From: Notamacropus eugenii | Lineage: Eukaryota > Chordata > Mammalia > Diprotodontia > Macropodidae | NCBI RefSeq assembly: GCF_028372415.1 | Contig: NC_092878.1 | Location: 26,890,903 to 26,954,902, forward strand | DNA length: 64,000 nt | Direction of reading: 5' to 3' | Part shown: positions 1-13,829 of the stretch, piece after piece | Layout: every line of letters begins with the position of its first letter | Position numbering within the stretch: the stretch's first letter is position 1 | Position numbers and translations under genes: made by a program | The notes under the pieces: model-generated | Databases searched by the model: none | Told to the model about the DNA's origin: nothing | What the model saw: the letters and a program-made list of their open reading frames with translations, nothing else

Positions 1-369
1 GTTTATAGAGAAAGGTTGACTGAAATTCCCTTTGATTTAAGGAATGGTTTTTTGTTTTGTTTTGTTTTTTCCTCTTTGTCCCTTAGTGTGAGCCTAAACC
101 ATAAGGCAGGATCACTGAGGTGCAAATTAACTGGGCTGTGGTTGCATCACTGCAGACTCTAATCTCAAATCCCACAGTTCTTTGGCAAGTCGAGAAAGTG
201 GACAGATTTCCTCTTGGTGACTTTTGTTTTAGGGAGATGTATATTTCCACAGTGGATCATTCCTCCAAAGTGACAGCACCCATACAGGGAGATCCTGCTC
301 AGAGATCACAGTTGAAAAACTTCATCTTAGCCATCTGCAATTTCCCTTTGCAATTCTATTGCCTTATAA
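1..369. other. RAD51 intron, no recognised element
   Basis: A/T-rich intron sequence with a short T-rich run near 45-75. I searched for the preceding RAD51 exon ([20 protein letters not shown]) through 1-7650 and did not find it, so this intron is at least 7.65 kb. Confidence 0.5.
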
Positions 370-610
370 AATGATCTTTATGAGGGGCCTCCGGGTGCAT
401 TTGACTTGGATTGAGGCCAGAGACTTGGGTTTGAATCCTGGCTGAGACACTCAATAGCTACATGACCCAGGTGAGCTGCATCACCCCAGTGAGCATCCAG
501 ATAGTCAGGGATATTTGTACTGGCCACTTTCCCGGGGTGCTTACACTCACTCTGTCAGCCTCAAAGTGCTACATAAATGTGAGCTGGTGGTGGTCATTCA
601 TAGTGGTGTT
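370..610 (+). repeat. MIR-type SINE
   Basis: It carries the MIR landmarks in order: a gggtttgaatcctggct core, an agctacatgaccc segment, and the tail ...aaagtgctacataaatgtgagct. It is diverged and lies sense to RAD51. Confidence 0.7.
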
Positions 611-920
611 ATTATACCCATTCCTACTTGTTACGAAAATTTTTCCTGCTTGAATTTCCTATGTATGCATTAATTGTATACATCTTACCTCTATCAATGG
701 TTCCTCAAAATGGGTTTTGTAAAGTAAGGCCCAGGGTCTGCTTAAGCGAACATGTGATTATTTGTCACAGCAAAAGCATTGAGAGTGCCAACACTGCTTA
801 AGTACAACCTGTTATTTATGAACATTAGCCCAATTCAGGCTATTACGGCATAATTTTCCTGTGTTACATGACATGTTCCTTTTTCATGGAACCATTGTGA
901 GTTCTCTTTATCCAGAGAAA

Positions 921-940
921 GAGCACCCTCTCGTGGTGGT
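921..940 (-). promoter_or_regulatory. CTCF-like motif in RAD51 intron
   Basis: The - strand reads CCACCACGAGAGGGTGCTC, which fits CCACNAGRGGGCGCT closely. Confidence 0.4.
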
Positions 941-1074
941 AGAGGGGGTGTATTTCCAAGAAGCCACTCCCAGTTAAGGGATTTAAAAATCATAGGTAAC
1001 TTTTACCCAGGAACCCTGAGGGTCTTCCTCTCCTGGTTTGATTTTTTTTCTTTTTTCAAAGGGGCCATCCCTTG

Positions 1075-1350
1075 AGTAACTACTTAAAGAAACCTATTCA
1101 TTGAATGGGTGTATCTCACTCAAAGTGAGAATTTGATAAGACCTTATCCTAAAATGGCAAGTATCTCCCATTGTATCCTGGGCCATCTCTAGCCGTCCTG
1201 ATGAACCCAGATGGCTCAGGAGAAGAAAGTGAGGCTGGTGACCTTGCACAGCCCTCCCTCACTCAAATCAAAGTCAACTGCAAGTCATGTCATCATTCTG
1301 ATGTCGTGGTCCTCTCCAAGAACAAAGGACAAGCAACCTGGAGCGTAAGA
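1075..1350 (+). repeat. SINE fragment, tail type A (RTE-like 3' part)
   Basis: It matches the distal part of the SINE at 15531-15838 base for base over long runs (gatggctc-ggag-aga, gtgaggctggtgacct, cctcactcaaa-caaagtcaa-tgcaa). The tRNA-like head is absent or too diverged to see. Assigning the tail to an RTE-type LINE 3' end is from memory of marsupial SINEs, not shown here. Confidence 0.6.
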
Positions 1351-1524
1351 TCCTACAAGGGGGTGTAGGTGTGTGGGAGGGAGAACAGGAAGAATGTTCT
1401 CCATTCCCAGTAAACTTGGTGTGACCCCTGTAAGGTGAAAACCTTCTCCTTGTATTGATAGCAATTCATTTCGAGTATTTTCTGAGCAGTAAAGATTGCT
1501 CACTTTTATAGTGAACAAGAAGGA

Positions 1525-1650
1525 AAAGTAGATGAGTGAAAAAGCATTTAATACCCACTGTGTGCCAGGTACTTTGCTGGACCCCGACAATGCAAATATA
1601 AAAGTGAGACAGTTCTTGTAAGGAGATTACATCTGAATTTCATGAACAGC
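1525..1650 (+). repeat. Repeat family X, 5' fragment
   Basis: It starts with the family signature (gcatttaatacccactgtgtgccaggtac) followed by a run like gggatacaaa...gacagtt...gagcttacatt. See the near-full copy at 23975-24545 for the family description. Confidence 0.6.
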
Positions 1651-1739
1651 AAAAAAAAGAGCATTTTCATGTACAAAATCAAACATTCAGAAACAAGATT
1701 CTAGATAGAAATATGAATCTCGTACGTATAACTTGTCTT

Positions 1740-2015
1740 TTCTCCTCCCACTTTATTTTTAGTTTTCACCATTCACTTCTACAAGATTTTGAGTTCTCAA
1801 TTTTTCCCCCTGCCCAAGATGGCATGTAACTGATACAGGATATACATGTATGATCATATTAAACAGATTTCCACAGTAATCATGTTGTGAAAGAAGAATC
1901 AGAACAAAAGGGAAAAGCCATGAGAAAGGAAAAAAAGAAGATGGTACGCTTTGATCTGCATTTGGACTCCATAGTTCTTTCTCTGGATGTGGATATATGG
2001 CTTGCCTTTTTAAAG
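1740..2015 (-). repeat. L1 3' UTR fragment (antisense)
   Basis: On the - strand this reads as the same 3'-end sequence seen in sense at 38100-38430 (ccatctccagagaaagaac, then a T/C-rich stretch, then acatgactaatatgg, ttggaactcaaaa). Orientation is opposite to RAD51. Confidence 0.6.
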
Positions 2016-2039
2016 AGTATTTAATAACTCTAATGTCTT

Positions 2040-2525
2040 AAACACAGTCTTTAAGACAAATCCACACATTTGCCACATGCGGTATTTGCCCACAATGTCT
2101 GTCTAACTCTGCCCTGTGGGTCCATTGCCCCTCTGTCAGTAGGGAGCTAATACGCTTCCTCATCGATTCTCTGAAGTTGCTCTTAGCCAGTGCATTGAAT
2201 AGAGTTCTTAAGTCTTTCAAGATTGTTTTTCTTCACAGTGTTGACATTGTATAAAAGTTCTCCTTTTCTGTTTGCTTCAAGTTCATACAAGTCCTCCCAG
2301 ATTTCTATGAAACCATCCCTTTTGGTACAGTGAAATTCCATCATGTTCATGTACCAGAATTTATCCAGCCATACCTCAATTGATGGACATCCCATTTATC
2401 TCCAGTTGTTTGCTGTAACAGAATGAGTTGCTGTAAATATTTTTGTATATTGTATCCTTTTCTCTTTGATCTCTGGCTATATAAGCCTAGTAGTGTTGTC
2501 ACTAAAGCCAGGGGTAAGCACGGCT
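2040..2525 (-). repeat. L1 ORF2 end plus 3' part (antisense)
   Basis: On the - strand it carries the string equivalent to tggggaatggctgaacaagttg / gtaatggaatactattgt-c / gaactgatgcagagtgaag seen in the other L1 3' ends of this window. The same order of blocks occurs at the C-terminus of human L1 ORF2, hence the L1 call. It belongs to a different subfamily from 1740-2015. Confidence 0.6.
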
Positions 2526-2529
2526 TAAT

Positions 2530-3585
2530 CACTTTTCAGAGGAAATTACATTGTAATTGATAGAGTAATACATACAGGGAAGGAAGTTTTGATTTGGGGA
2601 GTCACCAAAATGTGAGTAGAGCCAAAGGGCAGGTGATCATTATGCTTTCAGAAGCAGTGCTAGTAGGGATTTGTTTCTTTGTCACAGCACAGGAAGTGAA
2701 AATCTGGAGGCAGGTATGTGCATGGTGGTGAAGCAGAGCAATAGCCCAGGTATCTGGGGTAGAGGGATGAGTGGAGGCCAAAATACACGGGTCTGGGTGA
2801 GTGCGCACTCAACAACCAAAACACTGATTATCTTATTAATGGAGGTTCTCCAGTGGTGCGAATGGCAGCTCATTCATGTGTGCTACTTCTTGTGCATGTC
2901 CTTCCCCAGAGGGTCTGTCTCTGATTCTTCTCATATTTTATGGATACCAATGCAATGCTTAGGTTGGCCATTTGTTACCAGTTACACTCAGTACATGACC
3001 AAAGGAGATGGCCATCTTCTTTTCATAAAATGCCTTTGAAATTTTTATACCCCTTTCAAACAAATCATAATTGGTAACATCCCATGTGTTTCTGTCCACT
3101 GCCCTTTCACTCTTCTCCTAGCTTGAGTCTTCTGGACTGTTTGTTGTTCTGTGATTAGCAGCAGTATAGCTTAAACAGAAGAATATTGATGTTAAAAAGA
3201 CATGCTTTGAAGCATCAGGCAGCAATGTGTGAACCTTGTAAGTGAGGCAGATTTCCAGATGTTATCTGACCCACTCTCCGTCCCTTACTCAGTCTGAACC
3301 CAGCTTATCTGTGTAGCTCTAATGCCTGTCCAAGAACTCCGTAGTGATGGGTGAACTCATTCAGTAGGATTTCTTTCCAATTGCATATGTCATAATCAGA
3401 GCAATATGAATCTTAAACAAGACTATCTGGAGGACCTCACCATCAGTAAGAAGTCTGTCTAAGCATTTGAGAGTTCCCTATCATATCCCTTACCCAATAT
3501 TGGTAGTCAGAGGATCATTAAACAAAGGGACATTTATCTAGTATTAGCCATCATAGTTTTCAGTTTCATTTTATTTTTGTTTACC
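2530..3585. other. RAD51 intron, no recognised element
   Basis: About 1 kb of sequence without a coding exon or a repeat I can name. Short open frames here have no recognisable protein signature. Confidence 0.4.
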
Positions 3586-3589
3586 TTGG

Positions 3590-3990
3590 TTGGGTATGTT
3601 TTTGTAAGTTTTCTTTTTTTATTATTATGAACTTGACAAATATCAACAAGTGTCTTTCCTTACACAAAGGAAAAACAAAAGGGCTTATGTGATACTTCGA
3701 ATGTACAGTGTATATACATGTTACATTAGCGTTCTTCTGTTTTCTTTTGTATCCCCCAAGAAAAACTCTCTTAACAAATAAGTGTAGTCAAGCAAAATAA
3801 ATGTATACATTTGAAGATATGCATCTCATTCTGTCCCTTCAACCTTACCCCTATGCCAAGGGGTGGGAAGCCTGCCCTCCTCCTCAGTCTTCTGGAGTCA
3901 TGCTTGGTCATTGTGTAAATGAGTCCCCAGGTTCTGCTCATTTCCATTGGTGGCACCTTGTAATTGCTCTACTTCTCGTATCAGCTGTAT
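3590..3990 (-). repeat. L1 3'-end fragment (antisense)
   Basis: The - strand carries the same blocks as the L1 end at 29600-29890 (gagcagaacc, then ccaaccatgattccagagga...ggcttccc-cc-c), broken by small changes. Confidence 0.5.
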
Positions 3991-3999
3991 GATAAATTT

Positions 4000-5215
4000 T
4001 GGCTTGCTAAAGGGAATTGCCTCTGAAAACCTTCCTGTTCTCAACATTTTTCATCAAGGATAAGTGCCAGGGTATGTATCGGCTATTCTTATAAAGATTT
4101 CATAGAGATGAAAAGGATAGGCTGTCAGTGGTTACTGATGTCATCAGTCAATCAGTAGGCATTTATTAAGTCCCTACTACGTGTCAGCATCTGGAATTAA
4201 GCTGCCTCTCAGATGGTTCTGTTGTATTTTGCTAATTGATTATTTTAATTGGTGGTTTTAAGGTACCCCTTTGGTAAATAAGGTCTTTAAAAAAAATTAA
4301 AAATAAGGTCTTTAAACCAGAACGATCTGCCAGGAAATGATTTCCATTAAGGCACCACATGTAAGTGAATAGCTGTTTGTATTCAGAAGGGAATTTATTA
4401 ATTGTAGCTCTCATGGCATATTTTTTACTGTCTGAAGTGGAAATGGTTGTGGTAAAAGTGAACATGATTTTAAGAAACAGAATATGCTTTGTTTTATTTT
4501 GTGTTTAAAAGTAAGCAGTGGTATGTACTTTATCATGATAACCATTTACTGAGCCCCAAACGTGAACTTAAGTATCAGACTCCTTCATCTGAATGCACAT
4601 GGTGGGAGCCTTAGTGTGCTAGAAGTCACACTCAAATGTTGCAAAATCTCAAGTGTTATTTGTGCTTCTGAAATGAAGTCGTCAATTCATTCCCTCTAGT
4701 CGCCCTCAATCTTTTTGCTAATGGTAACTGGATTTCCTTCCAGCCAAGGATAACTTTTAGTTTCTCTCGTGCTTAGGCTGTTTCTCTTCCCCTTTGGTTT
4801 GAGAGCACTCTAGTCTAAATTCTGAGATGGCCCTTGGCTTCCATTGCTTTTGAGTGACTGCTTGGTAGAGCCTAAGGTGTAGAGAAGCATCTCCAGATTC
4901 CCTTCTGGAGCAGTAATTTAGGGATTTAGTCATGAATTTCAAAATTGTTTCTATTTCCATCTGTTGGAGGGATTGGAATTTCCTGTCCTGAGTTTCAAGC
5001 AAAGCACAGCAGCACTCCTTGGCAGACCTGCCTGCCTTTGAAAGTGCGCCTTTGGGTGTGACTAGTCCGGAAAGATCTTTGCTCTGACCAAACATAAGGT
5101 GCAGCCTTTCAGCCCAGCTGTAGAGTCAAAGAGTCCTGGGCTTCAAGATCTCCAACGGCCCCTAGGTGTATAGTGCTTTATGGGGGACTGTGGTTTTCTG
5201 CACAGCTCCTCCATC
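4000..5215. other. RAD51 intron with a short family-X scrap
   Basis: At 4145-4200 is a scrap of repeat family X (caatcagtaggcatttattaag). I recognise nothing else in this stretch. Confidence 0.45.
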
Positions 5216-5219
5216 CCGA

Positions 5220-5360
5220 GACCCAGAGAGACAGAGGTTACAAGTATTATTTCCATTTGTCAGGTAGGGAAACTGAGTCTCAGGTAGAGGCAGTAACTTG
5301 CCCAAGATAAAAAGGCTAATGACTGGCAAGAGCAAGAGTAGCATCCAGGTCTTCTAACCA
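5220..5360 (-). repeat. MIR-type SINE (antisense)
   Basis: It reads ttatttccatttgtcaggtagggaaactgag...taacttgcccaagat, the MIR core on the reverse strand. Confidence 0.65.
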
Positions 5361-5364
5361 TGTT

Positions 5365-6730
5365 AACCCAGGGTACTTTCTCTACTTGGTTTAGGGTTGG
5401 TACAGGAAAAATGAGGTGAAAAGCCAAAGGACTGAATTGTGGCTTTTTAAATGACCTTTTGTAAATCAGTTCTGCAGTATGAGGTATCCAAAATGAAAAC
5501 CCCTTTTCTGGAACGAAGCTTAAAAAAAAAAAGGAAGGAAAACCTGAATTCTTTTGGCTGTTCGAGTCTGATTTTCTGAACTACCCTGTCAGCAGCTTCT
5601 GCTCCTTCTGTTGCTCCATTTTGATCATCTTCATGGACTCCTGAAAGTTGAAGATTTCTCCAGGTTATAACCTCTGATGGACCAATTTCTTTTCTTATGT
5701 TGTAGGAAAGAAGCAAGGGATGGTAAAGATTGCATTATGAAAAATGGCTTGACACACTGTTGCAGATCGCAGGCTACATTCTTAGTTTAGATACCTGTGG
5801 GGGCTGGAGGTTTTCATTCTATAACATTTGAAAGGAGCTATTTCACAGCAGCCTTGTGTGTATTATTTATTTTATAATCAAGTCAAATGATGTGGAAGTG
5901 CCAGTGGCACTTGAATTACAGGCAGCCGCATGGGGTCATAGAAAGACCACGGGACCATATAAGATGAGGATAGCTGACTAGATGATGTCTAAAGACCCTG
6001 AGGGTGCAGGACTGAAGAAATAAGATTGAGCAAGCATCTGATCAATTCTGTCTGCTACCCAGGACTAAAAGTCCTAGTTATTACAGAAATGGGTGGTACA
6101 AAAAAATTTCTGGATCATGACCAGAATCCTCTTGGTTCTCATTCACTAGACTTTTTATTTTAAGTTTTGTTGGTGCTTTTTGTTTTTGTATCACATCCAT
6201 TTCTGAACATCCCCCAAAACTTTCCCGTGTAACAGATTATATGAAAAGAAAGAGAACAGTCAACCCCACAATACACTGACTGTGTCTGACAGCCTGTGTG
6301 GCCATTCCTCAGGCTATGAGCACTCCCACTGTGGCTGCAGAAAGAAAGTGCTACTTGAATATTTTGGTATTTGTGAAAATGTTCTTTCTGGCTTAAGGAA
6401 ATCCATTGGACTTCTGTGTGAAGACACTGCAAGTACTTGTGCCTTTGGGGTTTTATACCATGCTCCCCGCCCAACTCCCATCACTACATTCCCTTGCAAT
6501 TAAGAAAAACAGTGAAGCAAAATGTACTGACACAGCAACCATTTTGGATGGTACATGGAATATTCTGCATCCTTAGTCCATGTGTTTCATCATCTTCCCT
6601 GTGGGATCATGTTCTTTATAATTGTGTATATGATCTGGTTCTGCTTGACTCTGATATTAATTTCCTTTTAATAAAAGGCTTCCCATTTTCCCCCCATTTT
6701 TTCTCACATCTATTGTTTCCTAGAGAGCCT
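5365..6730. other. RAD51 intron, mostly unrecognised
   Basis: A weak MIR-like scrap lies near 5905-5960. The rest has no exon or named repeat that I can support. Confidence 0.4.
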
Positions 6731-6734
6731 TAAA

Positions 6735-6830
6735 ATTCCATTCCACCCCATTCATATACTGTGGTTTGTTCAGCTATTTCCAAGCACTTAAGCACCTCTT
6801 TTTTGCCAATTTTTGCTATAAATATCTGAC
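6735..6830 (-). repeat. L1 ORF2-end scrap (antisense)
   Basis: It resembles the reverse of the block catgtaccacaacttgttcagccattccccaa...gctataaatat found in other L1 ends here. It lies directly before a family-X copy. Confidence 0.45.
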
Positions 6831-6832
6831 CT

Positions 6833-7020
6833 GTCAATCAACAAACATTTAATAGCACCTACTATGTGCTCTCAAGGAGGTCACAGTTAATGGGGGAGAC
6901 GGCATGCTAACTGTGCAGACGAGATATAGTCAAGATATGAGAGAAAAGGCACTAAGATTAAGGACTAGGAAAAGCTAGTTGCTTAAGGTGGGATGTAAGC
7001 TGAGAATTAAAGGAAGCTAG
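6833..7020 (+). repeat. Repeat family X, 5' part
   Basis: It begins tcaatcaacaaacatttaatagcacctactatgtgctc, then ggaggtcacagttaatgggggagac, matching the 24 kb copy in order. Confidence 0.7.
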
Positions 7021-7084
7021 AGAAGGCTTTTTTTCCTTTTTTTTTTTTTTTTTTTAAATTTCCTCAGCTTTTTTGGGGGTAGTA

Positions 7085-7345
7085 GAATTATTGGCTTAAA
7101 CAGTTTAAGGCAGCTAAGTGGTACAGTGGATAGAGCTCAGGCCTGGAGTCCAGCTTCAGACACTGCTGTGTGATCCTGGGCAAGTTGTCAATCACCATCT
7201 GCCTCAGTGTCCTCAGTTGTGAAATGGGTATAAAAACAACTACCTTATGAGGTTGTTAGAATCAGATAAGATAAAAGTGCTTAGCACAGTGCCAGGCACA
7301 AATTAAGCACTACACAAATGCCAGCTGTCAGTATTATTATTTCAG
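7085..7345 (+). repeat. tRNA-headed SINE with MIR-like 3' half
   Basis: The head is ggcagctaagtggtacagtgg. It is followed by gtgatcctgggcaagttg, a cctcagtgtcctcagttgtgaaatggg block and a MIR-like tail (aagtgcttagcacagtgcc...aatgccagctgtcagtattattat). Confidence 0.7.
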
Positions 7346-7349
7346 GATT

Positions 7350-7490
7350 CTGAATATTTTTCCAGAACGGTTTTACCAATTCAGTCTGTAATTTCTTAGT
7401 GTTCCTGTCTTTCTGTAGGCCCTCCAGCACCGACCTGTGGTATTTTATTATCTTTGCCAATTTAACGAGTTGAGTTAAGCCATTTTTTTA
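7350..7490 (-). repeat. L1 ORF2 fragment (antisense)
   Basis: It resembles the reverse of the L1 block gtacaaccattttgggaaacaa / aaatagtaca... seen in sense near 28560-28600, here as tttttccagaacggttttaccaattc. Confidence 0.45.
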
Positions 7491-7627
7491 ATCTTAATAT
7501 TAGAAATATGGAACATGTGATGAATAGTTTGCATCTCTTTTGAGATGTTCTTATCACTAGATCTAATTTGACACCTTATGGTCAAATGATCCCAGAGGCA
7601 GAGCCTAGAGAATGCTTAGCTTTTTAA

Positions 7628-10161
<2,534 letters not shown>

Positions 10162-11425
10162 GGCACTACTTTGATTTTGCTTATAAAACTTGAGTGTTTC
10201 CTTATGAATAGGACTGTTCCCTGGTATCCTTCACAGGCCTTTTCCTGTTGTGACGGCCCCAGAAGAGACTTCCGTGAAAACAGCCATTGTATTTGCCCAT
10301 CTGAAGGTGTAAACAGGAGACAGGTCAGCACTCAGGAACCCTGATCCGAAATGTTGATTCCTTCTGAGCTTACTGATCTCTATGTGACTTCTCTGGCCCT
10401 TGAGGGAGGTGAGCAGCAGCTCTTCCCATAACACTATCTTTAGGTGGGCATAAGATTTCCATTCGTCTGGAATGTCTTTTTTTTTTTTTTTAAACATGTG
10501 GCTGCAACTGGACTGACAACCTGAAAAAAACTGGGCCCTTTCCCCCTACTGTCTTTAATGACGAAAATTAAATGGACCAGGGCCGTAACACAGAAGTGTC
10601 AAATAATCTCCTCCTTGTTCCAAGTTTCTCCCAGGGTCTTGTTTCTCTGACAGTAAAATTCACCTGGAAGTTGTTAGGCATCTGTATTACTGTTGGGATT
10701 TTCTACATAAGTATTTGTACCCATTGAGGGAAGTCTTTTTCTTTTAAGGAAACAAGTGGAGTAGGAGACCTGGATTTATGAGGCCACTTGCTTGGTCCCA
10801 ACTCAGCTCTTCCTTTACTGCTTACAGTAAAGTTCTTGGGTCTTGGGCATTTCAGGAGCCTTGGCAAAGGGATTTGAGCCCAAAAATGAAATACATGCTG
10901 GAAGCTGGGTTTTTGAGGCCTTCTTCTGTTGGCTAAATTAACATCCTATGTTGAGGCCTTATATTGGCTAAATATTGTAAGATAAGTTTTCTCTACCACC
11001 TTGCTGTTGATTGATTTATTTACTGGGTTGTTCATGGAAGGGGGCATATACTTAGAGTCTTGTTTTAAAATCTAGATGCTTGAATCCTATTATCAGCAGC
11101 CGTGAGGGGAATAAGAAAGGGGGCAGAATCCCCATCTTTACTGCTAGCAGTGGGGTAAGGGAAGAATGAAACATGATCACAGAATATATGGCTTTTTATC
11201 AAGGTGGTGTGATGGCTGCTCCTTCTCCAAACCAAAAAGCTTCTCCACTACAGGTTCTGATGCTATTTTGAAATCACTTCTTTCACTTTCCTTCCAGCCA
11301 AAATAGAACCTCAATTTTCTAATCTTGGTTTTAAAAGGCTTGCAATATGGGGGGAAGGATGTATTTAGACATGAACATGACATAAAAACAAAATGCATCA
11401 ATAAAACAGCTCCAAAGACTACCTG
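10162..11425 (+). other. RAD51: RAD51 3' UTR
   Basis: The non-coding tail of the last exon runs to about 20 bases past an AATAAA signal. No clear interspersed repeat is seen in it, which fits a retained UTR. The cleavage site is inferred. Confidence 0.75.
11400..11405 (+). terminator. RAD51 poly(A) signal AATAAA
   Basis: A canonical hexamer about 1.24 kb after the RAD51 stop codon, the first clear AATAAA downstream of it. Confidence 0.7.
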
Positions 11426-11614
11426 CTTGTCCAGCTTGGACTAGCCCGGTGGAATGTCAGTGTTGGGAATCGAGAACATACCTTTTCTCTAGCATGTAAG
11501 CTGCCTATTGTGTAAATGTAACACTAAGTGTAGAACTTTACCCACATGATTCACCTTCATGAATCCTTGAAAATTTTAACCTTTGCTCCCTGATCATGTA
11601 CCTGAAAGAGCACG

Positions 11615-11685
11615 CACGTGCACACGCACACACAGACATACACACACTCTCTCTCTCTCTCTCTCTCTCCCCCTCCCTCTTCCTC
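11615..11685. repeat. CA-rich then (CT)n microsatellite
   Basis: acacgcacacacagacatacacac runs into about eleven CT units and then a C/T-rich tract. It lies between RAD51 and RMDN3. Confidence 0.9.
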
Positions 11686-11689
11686 TTTG

Positions 11690-13040
11690 ACCAGGCATGC
11701 CTTGGTGCTGATGTGACACTGTTGACATAAAATCTATGCTCCTTGAGGAAGTAAGGAAAGAGCGTGAGGGGAGGTTTATACTTTACTGTTTCTGTCTATA
11801 GCAATTTATGGTTCTTACCCTGGCTGGCCCTCTCAGATTCCATTTTCTTGCTGACTGCTTTTCTCTTCCACACCCTCTGAAATGAGGTGCTTGGTTAGAT
11901 CTACATTCCTCAGCATAAGGAGTCCATGTTGCTTCTTTATCAAACTTTGCTAGATGCTTACTTAAATGATTTGTAAGGGGATATCCAATGTAACTTCAGG
12001 GTCTTCACTGCTACAACTTTCCAAACAAAATATTAAAATATTCTTGTGTCTGAAAACATCTGTACTTAAAAATGCTTCTAAACTATGCAGCCTAAGTACA
12101 TGAAGCCAACCCAGGTTTAGCTCAGAGGCATGCATATTCCCTCACTAAGTCATGGCCTACAGAAAGTCTAGATAGTGAGAAGTCTGCTCAGATCCACGTG
12201 CTTGTAACATAACCTGAATCTAGTTTTTCCTGACAACATGACTAGATCATGCTACTAAAAGGATCCCATGAAAGAGGTAAGACAGATATTTCCATTTGAA
12301 AGATAAGAAAAGTTAAGCTTAGAAAGGTGAACTCATCTGAGGTCCTACAGCCAGCAAAGAGCACCATCTTAACACATTTTCAGCTTTTCTGACAAGACCA
12401 GTGCTTCTCCCCTCCTCCTGCAGGGTTGTATGGTATAATAAAAAAGGATACTCCCTCTTCTCAAGTCCCTTGGACTAATGTATTCTGAGGTTGCCCGTGA
12501 CTATTCAGAAAGACTGACTCAAGGCCAGGACACTCCCTTCACAAACAGCTGAAACTGTACATAGATAGACAGATGCCCTCTTACACCCAGCATTTTTTCA
12601 TTTTTCTTCAAGGTTGAAGCCTCGACGTTCTCGTCAGAGTTCTGCCTTATTCTTAAGAAGGCTCAGATATGTGTGTTTTACTTCATGTTTATGCCTTGGC
12701 CTTACTTATCTAATGCTGCATATGCCCAAGGAAGAATGAACTTGGAAATGCCAATTAGGCATTAGAATGAAGATGTACAAAGCCCACGATTGTATGTCAA
12801 AGGAAAGGGACAAATTACTTCAGGGAGTTGACAAAAACTGATTCCTCTGCTTCCTGCTGTCTGTAAATAATCTTTGCACTGATACCTCAAATCAAACAAA
12901 CATTGCATTGAGGGAGCAGCGTACCCATTCAGTGATTACATTAGCACGTGTGGAAAAAAGACCAACAGTGATAGGATGGCTTTGATGTCACTGTCACTTG
13001 AACTGATTTATTTCAATTTTGTACCACAACAGACCAGGCA
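11690..13040. other. RAD51-RMDN3 intergenic spacer (tail to tail)
   Basis: The spacer between two convergent genes. A reverse MIR-like piece lies near 12275-12370. No exon is seen. Confidence 0.5.
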
Positions 13041-13775
13041 GCTATAAATACCATAGCTTTATTAGTACCCTAAACTCTTAAGATAATGCCTCACTTTTTA
13101 AAAGGTGTCAAGGTCCAGGCAGGGAAGAGACGGCCAGATCCTATCCCAAGCCTGAGCCCATGTTAGGGACAACATGAAGGTAAGGTCTAGCTTCTCGTAC
13201 CCCTTCCTCTTACCCTGACCGAGCAGGGTGGGATCCTAGGGGTGCTTACAATGAAGCTGGGACTGGTCGGTGAAAAAGATGAAAAGAGAGTTCTATATTT
13301 TGTTCCCAAGGCTTTATAAAGTGCATTGACCTCCCCATCAGCGGAAAAAGTAGTGCCACCATCCTCCTACTGCCCCAGCTGGCAGATGGTTTTCCTCGTC
13401 ACTGACCTGACCAGGCCTGTGCTTATAGCCACAGCTACTTCCTTCTGCCACCACAGCTTCAACCACAGAATTCATAATTTAAAAAAACACCAACACATGA
13501 AACCAAAAGCTTTGATCTGATGGAAAATCATCACACCTTTCCCTGGTTTCTGGGTAGAGTGAAGGCTGGGAGTGAGTGAATTGTGGCAGGGCAATAGGCA
13601 AACACAGACTTGGTGAGGACAGAAATCCTGGCGATCAGCCCTTTTCCCAGCCTTGACGTTGCTCAGCCTCCACACCAAGGAAGAATTTTTGTCTAAGCAG
13701 GGGAGGAGGGGACTCCCTCTCTCCTGCTACTGTACGTGGTACTGCGCTTCTGGTGACGAAGGCCAAGGAATGTGC
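13040..13775 (-). other. RMDN3: RMDN3 3' UTR
   Basis: The non-coding end of the last exon, closed by an AATAAA on the - strand at 13063-13058. The end point is inferred from that signal. Confidence 0.6.
13058..13063 (-). terminator. RMDN3 poly(A) signal AATAAA
   Basis: tttatt on the + strand, about 715 bp after the RMDN3 stop codon. Confidence 0.55.
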
Positions 13776-13829
13776 TTACTCTTCCAACGCTGCTCTCAGC
13801 TCCTCCAGGTCCTTGTGGCAGACAACATC
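13776..13829 (-). CDS. RMDN3: RMDN3 last coding exon and stop
   Basis: It encodes [17 protein letters not shown] and TAA. Human ends DLAIQKDLEELEVILRD, so only the central KDLEEL is kept. The acceptor is cattcattttag. Confidence 0.9.
   Translation of the reverse strand, partial: DVVCHKDLEELRAALEE

Noticed and set aside
2671-3039. A 122-codon frame in the RAD51 intron
   Set aside because: No similarity to a RAD51 exon or any family I know, and no flanking splice sites in phase.
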